Notes under the pieces: generated by a model
Told to the model about the DNA's origin: nothing
The model's input: only the letters and a program-made list of their open reading frames with translations
Database searches by the model: none
Source: Rhizoctonia solani
Lineage: Eukaryota > Basidiomycota > Agaricomycetes > Cantharellales > Ceratobasidiaceae
DNA length: 64,000 nt
Direction: 5' to 3'
NCBI RefSeq assembly: GCF_016906535.1
Contig: NC_057376.1
Location: 1,116,001 to 1,180,000 of the forward strand
In this document: piece after piece, positions 46,212 through 58,372 of the stretch
Layout: the number at the start of each line of letters is the position of its first letter
Numbering within the stretch: the stretch's first letter is position 1
Translations under genes and position numbers: made by a program

Positions 46212-48305
46212 ATGTTCACTGAGACCACCCAATACTTGACCACTCACTACTGTGCCGCCGCAGGAGCTCTCCTGGTGTGTATTCAAACTTTAGCTAGTAA
46301 AGTACTCGACCCGTCTGAAATGCACCCTTAGATGGCATACTATGCTGTTCCCTACTTACTGGACCCCCATGACTATCGACGTCGGTTCTCTGGCCCATGG
46401 CTCGCATCTATTAGTGGCTCATGGATGGCAAGAAGTGCTAGCTCTGGCCAGCACTACCAAAACCTTCTCCAGGCCCATGAGAAATACGGTGAGCCTAGCT
46501 GTGCAGCTATGCAACGTTCATGGAAGAGAGTAACCTTGAACGACAGGGAAGTTTGTGAGAATCGGACCCAATCACATCAGCATCTCCGATCCTGATGCTC
46601 TGGAGGTATGTTATATAGTTATTTTGATAGCATATATTAACCGCCCACGCTGGTGCACAAAAGGAAGTTTATGGACACTCGAATGGCCTACTCAAGTCTG
46701 AGTTTTACGACATTTTCGTTAGTGGCACTGGTGACAGAAACGTATTTAACACTCGGGATAGGGCCATTCACACTAGTAGGTGGCACTTAAACAAGTTAAT
46801 TAATCGTTCATCTAACGATTGTCCATTATCAGTGAAACGTAAACGTATTGCGAACATATTCAGTCCCCAGAACGTTGGTGCCTTTGAGCCTCGCATCAGG
46901 GTGCACATCCAGCGATTTTGTGATCAGCTAGATATGCGATGCGACCAGGCCGCCATTGGCACGTCTGGCTTTAATTGGGTTGCCAAGGACGGCCAAGCCG
47001 TTCTTAACAGCTGTCCGCGTAGGTATTAGGCAGTTTTCTCACATCATCCAACTGACGCATTCGTTCAACAGAATTCGCCTACCTTAATTTTGATGTCATC
47101 AGCGACCTGGCCCTTGGAACTCCTTTTGGAATGGTCGAGGCACAGAAGGACTCAATTCCTACTGTTCTATCGCTCACCTCCAAGAAGAGCATTAAAGGCG
47201 TAGCCCCCGTTCACCTTTCAGCGGTCGCAACACAAGGTGGGATGACTCTAGGCTCCTACCCTTCATGGGTGTGGAAATTGCTCTTCTATGCTCCCTGGAA
47301 CTTCTCCAAAATAGCCGCTTTTCGGAACTTTGAGGATGCTACGCAGGCGGCGGTCGAAGCAAACGTTATCAGAAGAGAAAACGAAGGACAAGAAACAAAC
47401 GAGAGGGGGGTGGACTTACTTGACAAGTTGTTCGAGGTTAAGAATGCTGATGGCTCGCCACTGACGAGACCAGAAATTGATGCCGAAGCCACAATCACAC
47501 TTGCCGCAGGGAGCGATACGACTGCAAAGTGAGTTGTAACATAGTGTCCATATCCACTCAATCTAATTTTGCCCAATGCATACATAGTTCCCTAAGTGCT
47601 ATGTCCTACTATATCGCTTCGAACGCCGACGTTAAAAAGAAGCTCCAGCATGAACTTGATTCTATTGATCTGAGCTCGGCTCTCAAGATGAATTATTTTG
47701 ATATGGACAAGCCCACCTGCATAATTCCCAGCTTCGAGCAAGTCAAAAACCTGCCATATCTTGGCGCATGTGTGAAGGAGACTCTAAGACTCTATTCCAC
47801 AGTGGGCTCTGGCCTGCCCCGAGTCGTCCCAGAAGGCAAGACGCTGACCGTTGCTGGTCAAGCCTTTAACGCAGGAAGCATCGTTAGTGTACCATCGTAC
47901 TGTACCAATAGGTCAAGCGTGTGGGGTCCTGACGCGGAGGTGTACCGGCCAGAACGGTGGTTAGAGGAAGGGGCATCGTCTTTGAACAAGTACTTTGCTG
48001 CGTTCTCGACTGGGCCTCGGTAAGCCGCCAGTTTACCGAATCTAACATTTATTTAATAACGCTCTCTATGCGCTTTTGAAGCGGCTGCGTAGGTCGCAAT
48101 CTAGCAAATCTTAACTTACTATTGGTTTCTTCTACTTTTTTCCGTCGGTATGACATCGAGTTGGCTAGCCCTACCACTAAGGTACTTGCTTCGGCTACTC
48201 CGTGCTACAAAATACCGCTGACTGATGACTTGTCAGTTCCGAACTTTTGAAAGCTTTGTTAGGGACGCAGCTCACTGCGAAGTCGCCATTAAGCGAAGGA
48301 TCTGA
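46212..48305 (+). CDS. Cytochrome P450 monooxygenase (benzoate 4-monooxygenase-like group)
   Basis: P450s use heme iron and a reductase partner to hydroxylate substrates, here at the ER membrane. ATG 46212 gives a hydrophobic N-terminus (HYCAAAGALL, MAYYAVPYLLDPHDYR) and the proline-rich turn FSGPWLAS. KYGKFVRIGPNHISISDPDA is the beta1 region, typical of the CYP53-like/benzoate hydroxylase clade; NGLLKSEFYDIFVSGTGDRN follows. The I helix has TITLAAGSDTTA (AGxDTT), the K helix VKETLRLYSTVGSGLPRVV (ExxR), then VYRPERWLEE (PERW), and the heme loop FSTGPRGCVGRNLANLN, complete with FxxGxRxCxG. The end is FVRDAAHCEVAIKRRI with TGA at 48303-48305. About 525 residues in roughly ten exons. All essential motifs are present. 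Substrate is unknown; the subgroup assignment is from motif style only. Confidence 0.9.
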
Positions 48306-48869
48306 TGATCCTGTAGCGAGCGCGGTAAGTCAGTAATAATTAAATCGTTTATATAGTGGCTGAGACGTTAGCCCATATGATGGTTTGTAGAATAAGCTGG
48401 TGTTTTATACGCCCTTGCATTTATGCCGATATTTATTTGCATAATTTTCCACTAAAGACACCCGCCAAAGACCTTTGCTCTAAAGCATGATATCACCCCT
48501 TGTACATTGCTTTGAGTAGACTCCCAATGCCATCGCTATTTAATTTGATCACCTTGCCAAGCAGTTCAATAATACTGTCCTTAATGCGCTGTGCGACTTA
48601 TACATCGATAAGATCATAATCAGAGACGAAAAATACGATCTACCATTCTGCATCAAGGAACAATGAGATCGGGTATGAGCTGAAAGTCATGAATGCACCT
48701 TGAATAGGACTATCAATATTACAGGTTGTCAAGACGAAACATCGGTGGTTCGGGGGTTGGTCAGAAAACTGTACTAGTGCCCATAACAAGTACACACCTC
48801 ATTTTACAAACTCAGTCAGCCACGGCCTGTGACGCCAATTCAGACCCACATTCCCGGCTTCTGGTGGCC
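48306..48869. other. AT-rich intergenic stretch between P450 and pseudogene
   Basis: About 560 bp with no convincing frame. The decayed hydrolase copy may begin within it, but the N-terminal part is too diverged to place. Confidence 0.4.
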
Positions 48870-50088
48870 CTATATATTATTATTATCGCTCGTTACTCGA
48901 CAACCAATTCATATGGCACCCACATGGTAACTACTTTATCCGATCGATCTTTATGGTCTTGGGAAGTCTATTCGTCAAAGGTCGAGTTCAGTATTGGCTT
49001 ATCGGACCTAAGCAAGGAAACGAGGAACTTTCTTTTGGATCAGCGACCTACTTGACTGGCAAACTGAATGGCCTACGTAGGTTGTACTCATTCACGGATT
49101 AACTACACTATCTTTGGTTTGGAAGTACATAACGGAAGGCCTATTAAATGCCGGATTTCAGGTCCTTATTTATGATTTGTACAGGTGTGTGTACAGCGAA
49201 GGCCCAGACGCCAAGTTTACCCTATATGATACTGGTTTATATGTAACACAACTTGCATTGCTAATGCAAGCGATTGAGTGGCACAAGGCTCGATTGTGGC
49301 TATGTCTATGTTAAGTTACCGGCAGTCCCTTTATTAAATACTATGTGAATAATTGACGGGGGGAGGTATTGCTTCAGCCTTTGCTGCCAAGCTCCCATGG
49401 CTAGTGAATTCTAATGTCGTGCTTATAGGAAGCGCTGGGGTTGTGGAGGTATGTCACTACACGAACCCAGTTTATCGTCTCAATTTAATAGCTAAGTGGC
49501 GTGTATAGAACGTCTCGGTTGGGCCGATTAATTACACCCTCGGCTCTTGTTCGACGTCTATATCATAGTAGATTTGGAAAGGTATTTTTTCACTAGCTTG
49601 TTGGCCATTGCACTTGCCTCACGTATCTGCTTAGTTTTTGTCCGTGCCTTCACTTACATCATCTATACCCTCAACTCTCTCGTGCTCTTAACAGAAACGA
49701 AAAAGGTTGAAGTCATTCTTCAAGCTACAGATTGCGTTGCTCCTGGGCTACTATTCCGTGATTATCTCATCAGTTCGACTTGGCCCTGTCACAGCCTTGG
49801 AGAAAGAGTTTGAACAACTTGGAAAGATTTAAAACGTAAATGTTCAGCTGATCTGCGTAGGCCATACGTTTCTCATTCATAATGCCACCTTATTGATCTA
49901 CCTATCATCATTAATTCCCACAGGGGACAAAGGGTACAATTGTACCCTTCAAATATGCCGATAAAATAAAGGTCTTGATTCCGCGTGCCAAAATGACAAT
50001 AGTTGAGAATGCGGGGCACGTAAGCGACCTGTTTATCAACCACAAGCCTCAAGTCACGAAGAGCCTGATCGATTTTCTGGGTTCCTAA
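48870..50088 (+). pseudogene. Decayed copy of the neighbouring alpha/beta hydrolase
   Basis: The fragments follow the order of the intact gene at 43525-44930. GRVQYWLIGPKQGN matches its VKYWIYGPEEGK; VVLIHGLTTLSLVWKYITEG matches the oxyanion region; FQVLIYDLYRCVYSEGPDAK and TQLALLMQAIEWHKAR follow. One missing base then turns what would be an IVAMSM elbow into an early stop. After the former intron, GGGIASAFAAKLPWLVNSNV is intact, then the middle is disrupted by stops, and FEQLGKI runs into TAA. The tail KYADKIKVLIPRAKMTIVEN to SLIDFLGS ends with TAA at 50086-50088. At least two frame disruptions and several stops mean it cannot make the enzyme. Confidence 0.85.
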
Positions 50089-50805
50089 TCTTTGACTTTG
50101 ACTTGTACCTTTTGTCTATATATTTGTTTACCTATAGATGTACGCTTTGGTATGCGTAATAGGGGTTTGACTTGACAGTTATTCTGCCGTACCCAGACTA
50201 TGAGTGTACCATATGCAGCCGCGAATACTAAAACGATAGCCTCCACCTTTGTCGATTGCAAGAGTTTGCATGCTAGGCAGATTCAAGGGTCACTTTGAAC
50301 TCGATTTCCTCTGCCATGGACGTTACAGGATATCTCGCTGTGCTTACCATATAGGATTCGAATCCACCTGTTTCGTAGAATGATTCACCACGACAGGTAA
50401 TAACTTCAAATATTTCTGTATTATTTAGTTCCATATTGGGCGCTCTAAGACGCCCAAAGCTTGTATTAATAAATTGAATAGGTGCGAGAGGGATCTTTTT
50501 CGATCGCTGCTGCGGTAAGGAGATGCTCGAGGTAGGGTCCATGGCGTCAAGAGCATACATGTGTACACGAAATACGTTGCGTCTGATGTTCCAAACTCTA
50601 GATCTGGCGAATCACGCAGCGTTAAGCAACAAGAATTTTAAATGACAAAAAAGTAAAAGCCCAGAAGTACATTACTGGCACAGCGTACAGGTGTCGCCAA
50701 ATGGTAACATCTACTACATACAATGGATATGAAAGTTTTTTTTTTTCAATCAGGATTACTAGGCTACGTTAACACGGTAGTTGGCCCGCCCACTCCCAAA
50801 CATGA
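50089..50805. other. Intergenic, one unassigned open frame
   Basis: A 95-residue minus-strand frame (50273-50560; MYALDAMDPTSSISLPQQRS at the start, EFKVTLESA at the end) has fairly normal composition but no family I recognise. It could be a small gene, a remnant, or chance. Nothing else was seen apart from a T-run at about 50737-50749. Confidence 0.35.
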
Positions 50806-53203
50806 TCATGAAGGTACGCCTACTATTTGTTGTGTAGAGATCCCTTGTCTCTCTAGGTAGTGAAGCAAGTCTCGTACGAGAGTAATTTGATCCTCAACTG
50901 ACAGGCCGGAAACCACACTTTGTAATACACCTCCCACGGTGACTTGGTGGACTCTGACAACGGAAGACAGGTAGACGTAAGAGAACATTCCCATGAGGAA
51001 CCTAATATCAAGGTATATGCGTGAGTAATATCAGGCAAAGAACGGGCTGGATATGCACTCACTGGCAATCCATCCTATCCGTCATACCACCATGTCCTGG
51101 GATACTGTGTCCAAAGTCCTTGATGTTAAAGGCGCGCTTGAACCCCGAGGCGAAGAAGCCGCCAAAGGGTGCGACCAGTGATGCAAATGTGGCCATAAAC
51201 AAGGCGTGAATTTGGAAGGGGGTATATGGGATCGTGCGTAAAGGATGACCGAGCTAAAGAGAGTCAGCCAGCCGCCATCGTCCAACTGAATGAATGTTCT
51301 TACTACGGGTGCAAATATAGCACCCAAAGGGGGCCATACATTGTACTCTTTCCACAAGAAAACTGGGTTTGGCTTGCAGGTCACGTTTGACCATGATGCA
51401 GTGCCGATATCACGAACGGGGCAGATGAAATAGTTATACCTCATAAATATCGTTGCCCACTGTAATCTCGCCTATCAGTGAGATCCTCATGGTGATTGCT
51501 TGGAGAGACCCACCAAGTAGCCAAACAACAATGTACTGAAAAAGGCACCAACAAAGCCTTCGACGGTCTTCTTTGGGCTCAGCTTGATTAATGGCGTTTT
51601 ACCGAAAGTCATTCCTTCGCAGATGTGAGCTTCATATTGGCGAGGCAGTAAATGTTCAGTGTACTCACCCCAGATGTATGCGAAAACGTCATTGCAGATC
51701 ACGAGTGAAGCCGGAAGCCAGAACCAGATCAAACCCTATTAACGAGTTTAGGCGCTGGGGCAAATTTAGCGCTTAACTGGCATACCTCGAGAATGTTGTT
51801 GACAATAAAGTGACTGGGAAATATACTTTAGTAAAAATAATAATAATAACGAGGCAAGTGCTTACCTTGAGACGACCACGATAAGAAGAGTCATATGAAC
51901 CCAACAAAACAAACCAAATTGTTGCTTCAGGTACTCGCGTTTCAGACTTCCAACAAAACCAACCAGGCCTGTTGCTTTATCAATCCACCGCTTTTATAGT
52001 ATTGTTTAAAGGGTCCTACCCATGGTATAGAGCATAAAGCTGATGAAGCGGTGGTTTGTGGCAAATGGCAAAAACGAGGCTTCCGCGAAGATCACATGCT
52101 ATGACGATGATTGTCGATTGAGCGTATGGGAAAACGACACATCAGGAAACTACTCACCTTGAAGTAGTAAATAATACTTTCGCCATAAAGGAAGTAATTT
52201 GTGACGGCGAAGAAATACCAGTTGATGGTCTTGCTCCACGGATCACGGGCAGCCTCATCGTCCATATCATTTTGACTGCTTAGCTTCTTCCGTCCAGTCA
52301 ATGCAAATAGCGCAGTAACCTCTCGGTAAACGATTGTCTGACAGAGCATAACAAGTAGAATGAGGTATGCGGGACCCATAGCCATCAACCCTATATGCGG
52401 CTGTTATTGGTGATGTCTGAAAAAATTTCATCACAATACTCACCAAAAAACCCTCCAATCATTATTAGTGTCCAGATTGTACGTGTGATAGCACTCTGCA
52501 TGCGCTTTCCCTTCTCGTGATCAGTTCCATTTCCTGGACCTTGGACAACGTGCGGGCGAACTTCATGAACACCTTGCTCATCTTTCCGTATCTCGAGCTC
52601 TACTTTGCTCTCCTTTGGCAGAGGCTCAGGACCCGGGTTATCCGCCTTGCGCTTCCTAGATAAACCAGGAGATGCAGGCTTCGGTATGTCCGCGGGGAGA
52701 TTTGGCGAAAAGGGAGGTTGACTCGGTGGTCGTACTGACGTCACTACAGGCGGTAGTACTTTAGGTGGAGGCTTTGATGGTTCGGGGACCTTTGGCGCCT
52801 CCTCTTTGATGGCTACTGGATCCGGTTTATGAACGGGAGCTGTGACGGTTTGCTCTGAAGCTTGTACCGGTGCTGAAGTCGGTGCTAGATCAGCAACAGG
52901 AGATGGCTCAGTTTGTGGTGGAGTGTCAGGCGTCCGGGCCCCGGCTCTCGCGGCTTTTCGGGCTGCAATACGAGCCTTTTCTTGTGCACGCTTCTTTGCG
53001 CTCTTTGTTAAAGGGGCAGATCTGGAAAGTCAAAATTTGTCAAGACAGACAATATGCTCAGCCAAAGCTAAAATCACTCACGTCTTTTGAGCGTCTGATT
53101 CCTCTGGTGTGTCTAGCTCAACCTCGGGCTCAGACTCGGATTCAATCTGGTCGACATCGAGATAGCTGAACGACGGCTTGACTTTGAGCTCGGCTCGAGA
53201 CAT
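50806..53203 (-). CDS. CDS1: CDP-diacylglycerol synthase (phosphatidate cytidylyltransferase)
   Basis: This ER enzyme makes CDP-diacylglycerol from phosphatidate and CTP, the precursor of phosphatidylinositol, phosphatidylserine and cardiolipin. From ATG 53203 ([20 protein letters not shown]) a long hydrophilic region follows ([20 protein letters not shown], then Pro-rich), about 230 residues before the first membrane helix near [14 protein letters not shown]. Helices include TEMF-type loops, [20 protein letters not shown] and [28 protein letters not shown] is a CdsA family motif. The C-terminal signature [20 protein letters not shown] followed by TDRMD matches the PROSITE pattern for cytidylyltransferases. 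The stop is TGA at 50806-50808. The N-terminal extension is longer than I expect for fungal Cds1, so it may be partly mis-modelled, though the frame is open throughout. It is divergent from the WBP4-like gene by 120 bp. Confidence 0.92.
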
Positions 53204-53323
53204 GATGACGATGCAAGCGACAAAGGCCGGCGCGTAAGGCAAATGAGACGTGTAGCATTACATCAGATGGACTTAACGCCCGGTCCGTGGAACTCGAGCT
53301 GAACTTGGGACTTGCTCCGAGCC
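53204..53323. promoter_or_regulatory. Shared 120-bp divergent promoter of CDS1 and the WBP4-like gene
   Basis: Only 120 bp separate two divergent ATG codons, so the promoters must overlap. No TATA box is seen; the region is fairly GC-rich. Confidence 0.5.
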
Positions 53324-54442
53324 ATGAGTGAGTTCTGGGTCTCCAAGGTGCGTCGTCCCCGTTTGACCCTTCCTCAACTAATAAACATACGCAGAAACGC
53401 TATTGGTGTAAATACTGCGGTATTAGCATAGCAGATGATGCGCCTTCCCGCCAGCACCATGAGAGTGGTCTTCGTCACAAAGGAAATGTTGACCGATACA
53501 TTCGAGATATCTACAAGACTAGTGAGAAGAAGAAAAAGGATGCTGCTGAGGAGGAAAGAGAGCTGAAGCGAATTGATGCGGTACGTGTCTGTTTGCCTGG
53601 TATTCTTAGTATCTAATTAGAACGTATGTCATTAGGCTGCTAGAGAAGCCTATGCCAAAGACATAGGCAGTGGCGCAGCTGCTGCATCTACCTCAGCATC
53701 GTCATCATCGAGCGCTCCTGCCCAACGAGCGCCTGCAGCAAAACCGCCACCTCCTAAACCGACAGACAAATTCGCCAACTATTCCACAGCTGAATCACTA
53801 GGTTTTGTTGACGAAGCGGTGCTAGAAGCTCAAAAAAGACAAACAGAAGGTCTGGCTGGAGAATGGCAGCTCGTACTTCCAACGTCTGCTCCAAAATCCA
53901 AAACAACTGAAGAAACCGAAAAACGTGGACTGCAGCCTGCACAGACAGAGGAAAAGGCAGCAGCGGAAAGTAGTCGTAACTTCCGAGTGGGAGAACGTAA
54001 AGTAGGAGCTGGGCTTCAAGAAATCTGGGAACCGGATATTCCGATACGAGTCAAAGTCAAGACGGAAACGCAGCCGGCTCAATCACAGGAGCAAGAGGCA
54101 AAACCTAAAGCCGAGATCGACTATGGCTTGCCACAGGCAACGGAAAAGCCTGTGTGGAAACCTACAACCTGGTCCAAGACTGGAGAGGTCAAGCAGGAGG
54201 TCAAAGAAGAACCCAGCGACAAGATCAAGGAAGAGGAGCCTTCCCCAACGCTGTTGCCTACCGATGCAACCTCGGCCCCGCCACCTCAGCCAACACCACC
54301 ACCCGCTGAGCCACCAGTCAAAAGTGAGCCCGAAGAGCCCAAACTGGAAGAAATAGCCCCTCCCTCTGGTGGCGGTGGTTTGTTCCGTAAACGAAAGGCC
54401 CCACCAACAACAGCAGGGACTCGAGGAGTAAAAAAACGATGA
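53324..54442 (+). CDS. WBP4-like U1-type zinc-finger protein (spliceosome-associated)
   Basis: WBP4/FBP21 proteins join pre-mRNA splicing complexes through a U1-C-like zinc finger. ATG 53324 gives MSEFWVSK and, after an intron, KRYWCKYCGISIADDAPSRQ and HHESGLRHKGNVDRYIRDIY. This is the C2H2-type matrin/U1 finger (CxxC ... H-x5-H) with the family's KGNVxRYxRxIY tail. The rest is low complexity: a Ser/Ala patch, SAPAQRAPAAKPPPPKPTDK, then Glu/Lys/Pro-rich sequence. EIWEPDIPIRVKVKTETQP and KPVWKPTTWSKTGEVKQEV may be short binding motifs. It ends GGLFRKRKAPPTTAGTRGVK, KR with the stop at 54440-54442. About 335 residues. I see no WW domain, unlike animal WBP4, which is usual in fungal versions as far as I can judge. 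Confidence 0.85.
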
Positions 54443-54604
54443 TATCCAGACTGGCTTATGCACCCCGACTCTCCTCTCGATTGGGTAGATTGACATATAT
54501 TGTACTATACCAGTTTGTAATACCGAAGCGTCAAACAATATAGAAACTAGAACACATAAATGAAACCTAATCTCTATATCTTTACAGTCGTTTCTCCAGT
54601 CTTT

Positions 54605-57378
54605 TTACTGTTCCACCATACTGAGTTCCAATGCCAAACGAAGTGCTTCGTCCTCGTCAAATTCGGCCTGACTGCCACTATACCGCGACCCACCACCGTA
54701 CGAGCTACTGTTCTGGTAAGGGCTACGGCTATCTGACACCAAAAAAGGATTGTCGTCGGGGATATCATCCACATTGACCCGGGGCCTTCGACTAGCCGGG
54801 ATATAGACACTTCTACCAGAACGCCTGGACGAAGGAGACGTGGATGCTGAGGGTACACTCGATCTGGTTGAGTTTGTAGGGGAGCTGCATGGTACTTCGT
54901 CCCTGGTTTCAAGCAAACCTGCCTCAGACTCACGCATCGCAGCCTCGTTTGCAGATTCAGCGGCTTTTCTTGCTTCTTCTTCATCCCTACTTAGCATCAT
55001 AAGGTACTGAACAGCATCGGCTTCGTCGAGGCCCATTTCGGAGAGCGCTCCAGCCTGAGCACGAGCGCGGCGTAGACCGGGCTGAGCCCGTGCATGCTCG
55101 TCCTTCATCTGATTGAGCGAATGTGATATTTCGGTATTAAGCTCATTGCGATCTACATGAACAGTCAGCCAAGTGGTGATGATTCAAAATTCAACTCGAC
55201 TCACGGTGCCATTTAGCAGTAGTTGCACCTCTACCTTTCCCGCTGGCGCTTTGCTTCCCCTTGGGAGATTTGGCCCATGGATCACCCTTCCCATTGTCCT
55301 TTCGGACGTGCCAAGCAACAACTTGTGAGCCAACACTGATAAGGACTGTGTCACCTTCGATCACAATTTGTGACACAGCCTCTCGTCCTAGGGCCGAGGC
55401 AGGAGCTGGAGAAGGTATACGCCTTAATAGTTGCTGAGACAGTGAATCAAATACAGCTGTATTTCCCTGAGCACTAAACGGAGGATTAGGCTTGAGATAT
55501 CGGTAAAAACGTGAGCACACAAACCTTCCAACGGCAACAATCACATCACCCCAAACGAGTTCACTGATGCTTTCACCGTCCATCGCATCCCACGCAACGA
55601 TCGCTTGGACCTCCGGAACGGACCCGCCGCCGTTGGGTGGAGTTTCTTCTCCTTTATTCCCATCTTCAGGAGCGCCGGAAGATTTGGACACCTCGGTCTG
55701 ATTTACGGTCTCATCCGCCTCCCAGTCCCAAATACATACTCGCCCCAGTATATCGCCAGCGGCGACAAAACTACGTGAGCGCTGTGTGGGAACCAAATCA
55801 TGCTTGGGCAATTCAAGAGTTATCTGTAATGATGTGTTGGTGGGATAGGATGGGCTAATGGGAACAGGAGTGGATGGAGTATTGGTGCTAGCAACTGGAG
55901 TGACGCTTGTGGATGCGAATGTTGATGGAATAGATGAACTAAAGCCAGATCGTATGTCCTCCTTGTCCTGTTTAACAAATTCGGCTGTTACAACACTTAG
56001 CGGCCCCAGCGGACCACCCCCAAACCTGAGTCGTCTGACGAGGCCAGTGTCTCGCCCAATATTTAGCCGATACAAATGTGCGTCGGTCGCATGATGAGCG
56101 AGAAGGCTGACGGAGGTTTGAGAATGACCATCGATTCGCAGGTCTTTGAGAGGTAACGGAGTAACCGATGGTGGTGGAATTCGAACGCATTTGACGCTGG
56201 ATAAATCTGACGATCCTGGCGCTATCCCGAACCAGACCAATATGGTTCCGTCAGCGTACCCAGCGGCTACTACCTCGCTAGTCAAGTCGATCGCCACTTT
56301 GACGCAGGGCACTTTGACGAGGGACGCAACATCGGATACCAGGCCATCTCCATCGGTGTATCGTCCCGTCCAGATACAATTGAGTTGTGCACGTTGGGTT
56401 GTAGGCAGGTTCCAGAGCTTCACCGTTCCATCAGCACTGCTTGAAACAATGCATTCGCTCCCGCTGGTGATATTGTCGACGTAAATATCGTCTACGGACA
56501 TTTGATGGGCGTCTCCGAGGGAGCATTTAAGCATACGAGCATTGCAACCTGCGTCCATGGCTCGAAGTGCGACAGTTACTGCAACCCCGCCCGAGCGAAG
56601 CCCCCAAACCACTATACCAGTACCACCAGTAGAAGCAAGAGCCACTGATGTAACATTTGAAAAGGCATCCTCAAAGTTGGGGTTTATGCCTAGGCCAAGG
56701 GCAGTGGTTATGCTTGATGGATCAAAGTGTCCGCGAACAACCTTGCCTAGATACATTGATTAGTCAGCAAGCACTATCATAAAACCATACACTTGCCTGT
56801 GAAGGGGTATGACCGTGTGACTACGCCGACAGCGAGAGATGCACTAAGAATAGCCCAACTTTGTTGAGCGCCGGTCGCATTTCGCTGGTTTTGCATGACG
56901 TGCATCGCGGAAATCGGCGTCCGATGAGGTCTATGCGTCACCGAGGTAATGCTTCTGGTCTTCTCCCATCGCCTTTAATCTACGGTTAGAGCTATTTAGA
57001 AATAATAAGTGCATATAAATACCTAGCTAGAACCCAATGCTTTTGGAATTCTGCGCGCCATGATTTCTCTCTTTTTCGGAGCAACACCAGCCTGGAATTC
57101 TCGATGGAGAGATCAGGGCTCGGCGAGACGCCGAGAAAGTGTCCAAGGAATGCGGCACGCCATGTGCTGTCTTGGTTTACGTGAGCATATAAGAGTCGAC
57201 AGACAGAGGCGAGAGTAGTGAGCGCGATTGGGTCAAGGTACGCGCTGAGATGCGTGAGAAGTTCAGAGGGGAGTTGAAGCAAATAGGATCCATGCTGGGC
57301 AGATGATAGCAAGCTGATTTCGGTCTTCTTCTTGTGACTAATGTTTTTCTGGGGTGATTTAGTAGATTTTATAGGCAT
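54605..57378 (-). CDS. F-box / WD40 / UIM protein, Ufo1-like SCF substrate receptor
   Basis: F-box proteins link substrates to the SCF ubiquitin ligase through Skp1. ATG 57378 (MPIKSTKSPQKNISHKKKT) is followed by the F-box LLQLPSELLTHLSAYLDPIA, TLASVCRLLYAHVNQD, STWRAAFLGHFLG. A WD40 region of several blades comes next: SVALASTGGTGIVVWGLRSG, SECIVSSSADGTVKLWNLPT, VAAGYADGTILVWFGIAPGS, and RSFVAAGDILGRVCIWDWEA. The C-terminus is Ser-rich and ends with a ubiquitin-interacting motif, DEDEALRLALELSMVEQ (acidic patch, Ala and Ser in place). A second, weaker helix (MGLDEADAVQYLMMLSRDEE) precedes it. The same domain order (F-box, WD40, UIM) is seen in yeast Ufo1, which degrades Ho endonuclease and acts in DNA damage response. 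About 830 residues. Target proteins here are unknown. Confidence 0.85.
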
Positions 57379-58372
57379 AAAACAATAGAGGCGAGACAAA
57401 AAAAAAAGTGGCGCAGAGTGGGGTCTGCGACAGACTGGTGGTAGATCAATTTATAAACCATCCAACCGCTGACTCATTATCCGCTTTCATGTTACACAGC
57501 CACCGTATCGGGACTGTCCCGAGTCAGAATAAATGTTGAGGAAAGCACAAATCCAATCGTGGTGCTGATTAAGCGCAATATTATTCAGCTTTTTTATGCC
57601 GAGGCTCTTTGGGAGTTTCGTGCGGACCCGAACGGTGCTAAGCGAGTCAAACACAGAGAATACCCCATTCGAGTCAAAAGCGTTCTTGTAGCATTCCCAG
57701 TCATAATATGTTGCTCCGAGCAGAACCGGTCGTTGGAGGCTCGCCATGCACCCAGAGCACAAGGGACATCATGGTTGTAGCCCATGTTTCATGTATATGC
57801 TATACCTAATCGTCGCCTGACCCTACCCTTAGGTTGATTGTGACACGCTCTGGTATTTATATATTCATATCCATGTCGGCTTTCGGCGGCAGATCAAAAT
57901 CTTCAATATATGCCAAGCATTTGTCTCAACTCAAGGACCAGCCCGAGCCGAAGGGATTGATGTACTTGCATGGTGGCGATGCGGGCTGAGACGCATGGCC
58001 ATGTTCCTGGACATCCTTCGTGCCAACGGCAACCCGGTCTTGGCCTCCGATCAACGCAAACCACTGTTGATTGAGTGGAATATTCAGTCGTAGTCGTTGC
58101 TATCACTCGCAGGCATCCCGAAGGCTACAGTTTTATCCACGTGCATGACATGATCAGAATTTTAGAAGGCCTAGAAATGGCTCACATGCCCATGATGCCT
58201 CAGCGGATTCCCGAGCTCACCTCTTTATACCCTTGATATCTGGTCCTCAATAACCGGTTTTCTCGGACGACCTAGTTCAGTTCGGGCCTCTGCCCACTCC
58301 CCTGTCGTATTCATAAACTGGCACGTTGCGCTGCTCTGGTTACGGACCTCTTGATATTGCCCTTATTTCAGC
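57379..58372. other. 1-kb intergenic stretch
   Basis: This is the divergent gap between the Ufo1-like gene and the first SLC49-like transporter. A 91-residue minus-strand frame (57487-57762) and others were examined; none has a family I can name. An A-run near 57400 lies just upstream of the Ufo1-like start. Confidence 0.4.

Noticed and set aside
50345..50362. GATTCGAATCC, looking like a tRNA T-loop
   Set aside because: The five bases on each side do not pair, and no acceptor or anticodon stem could be found around it.
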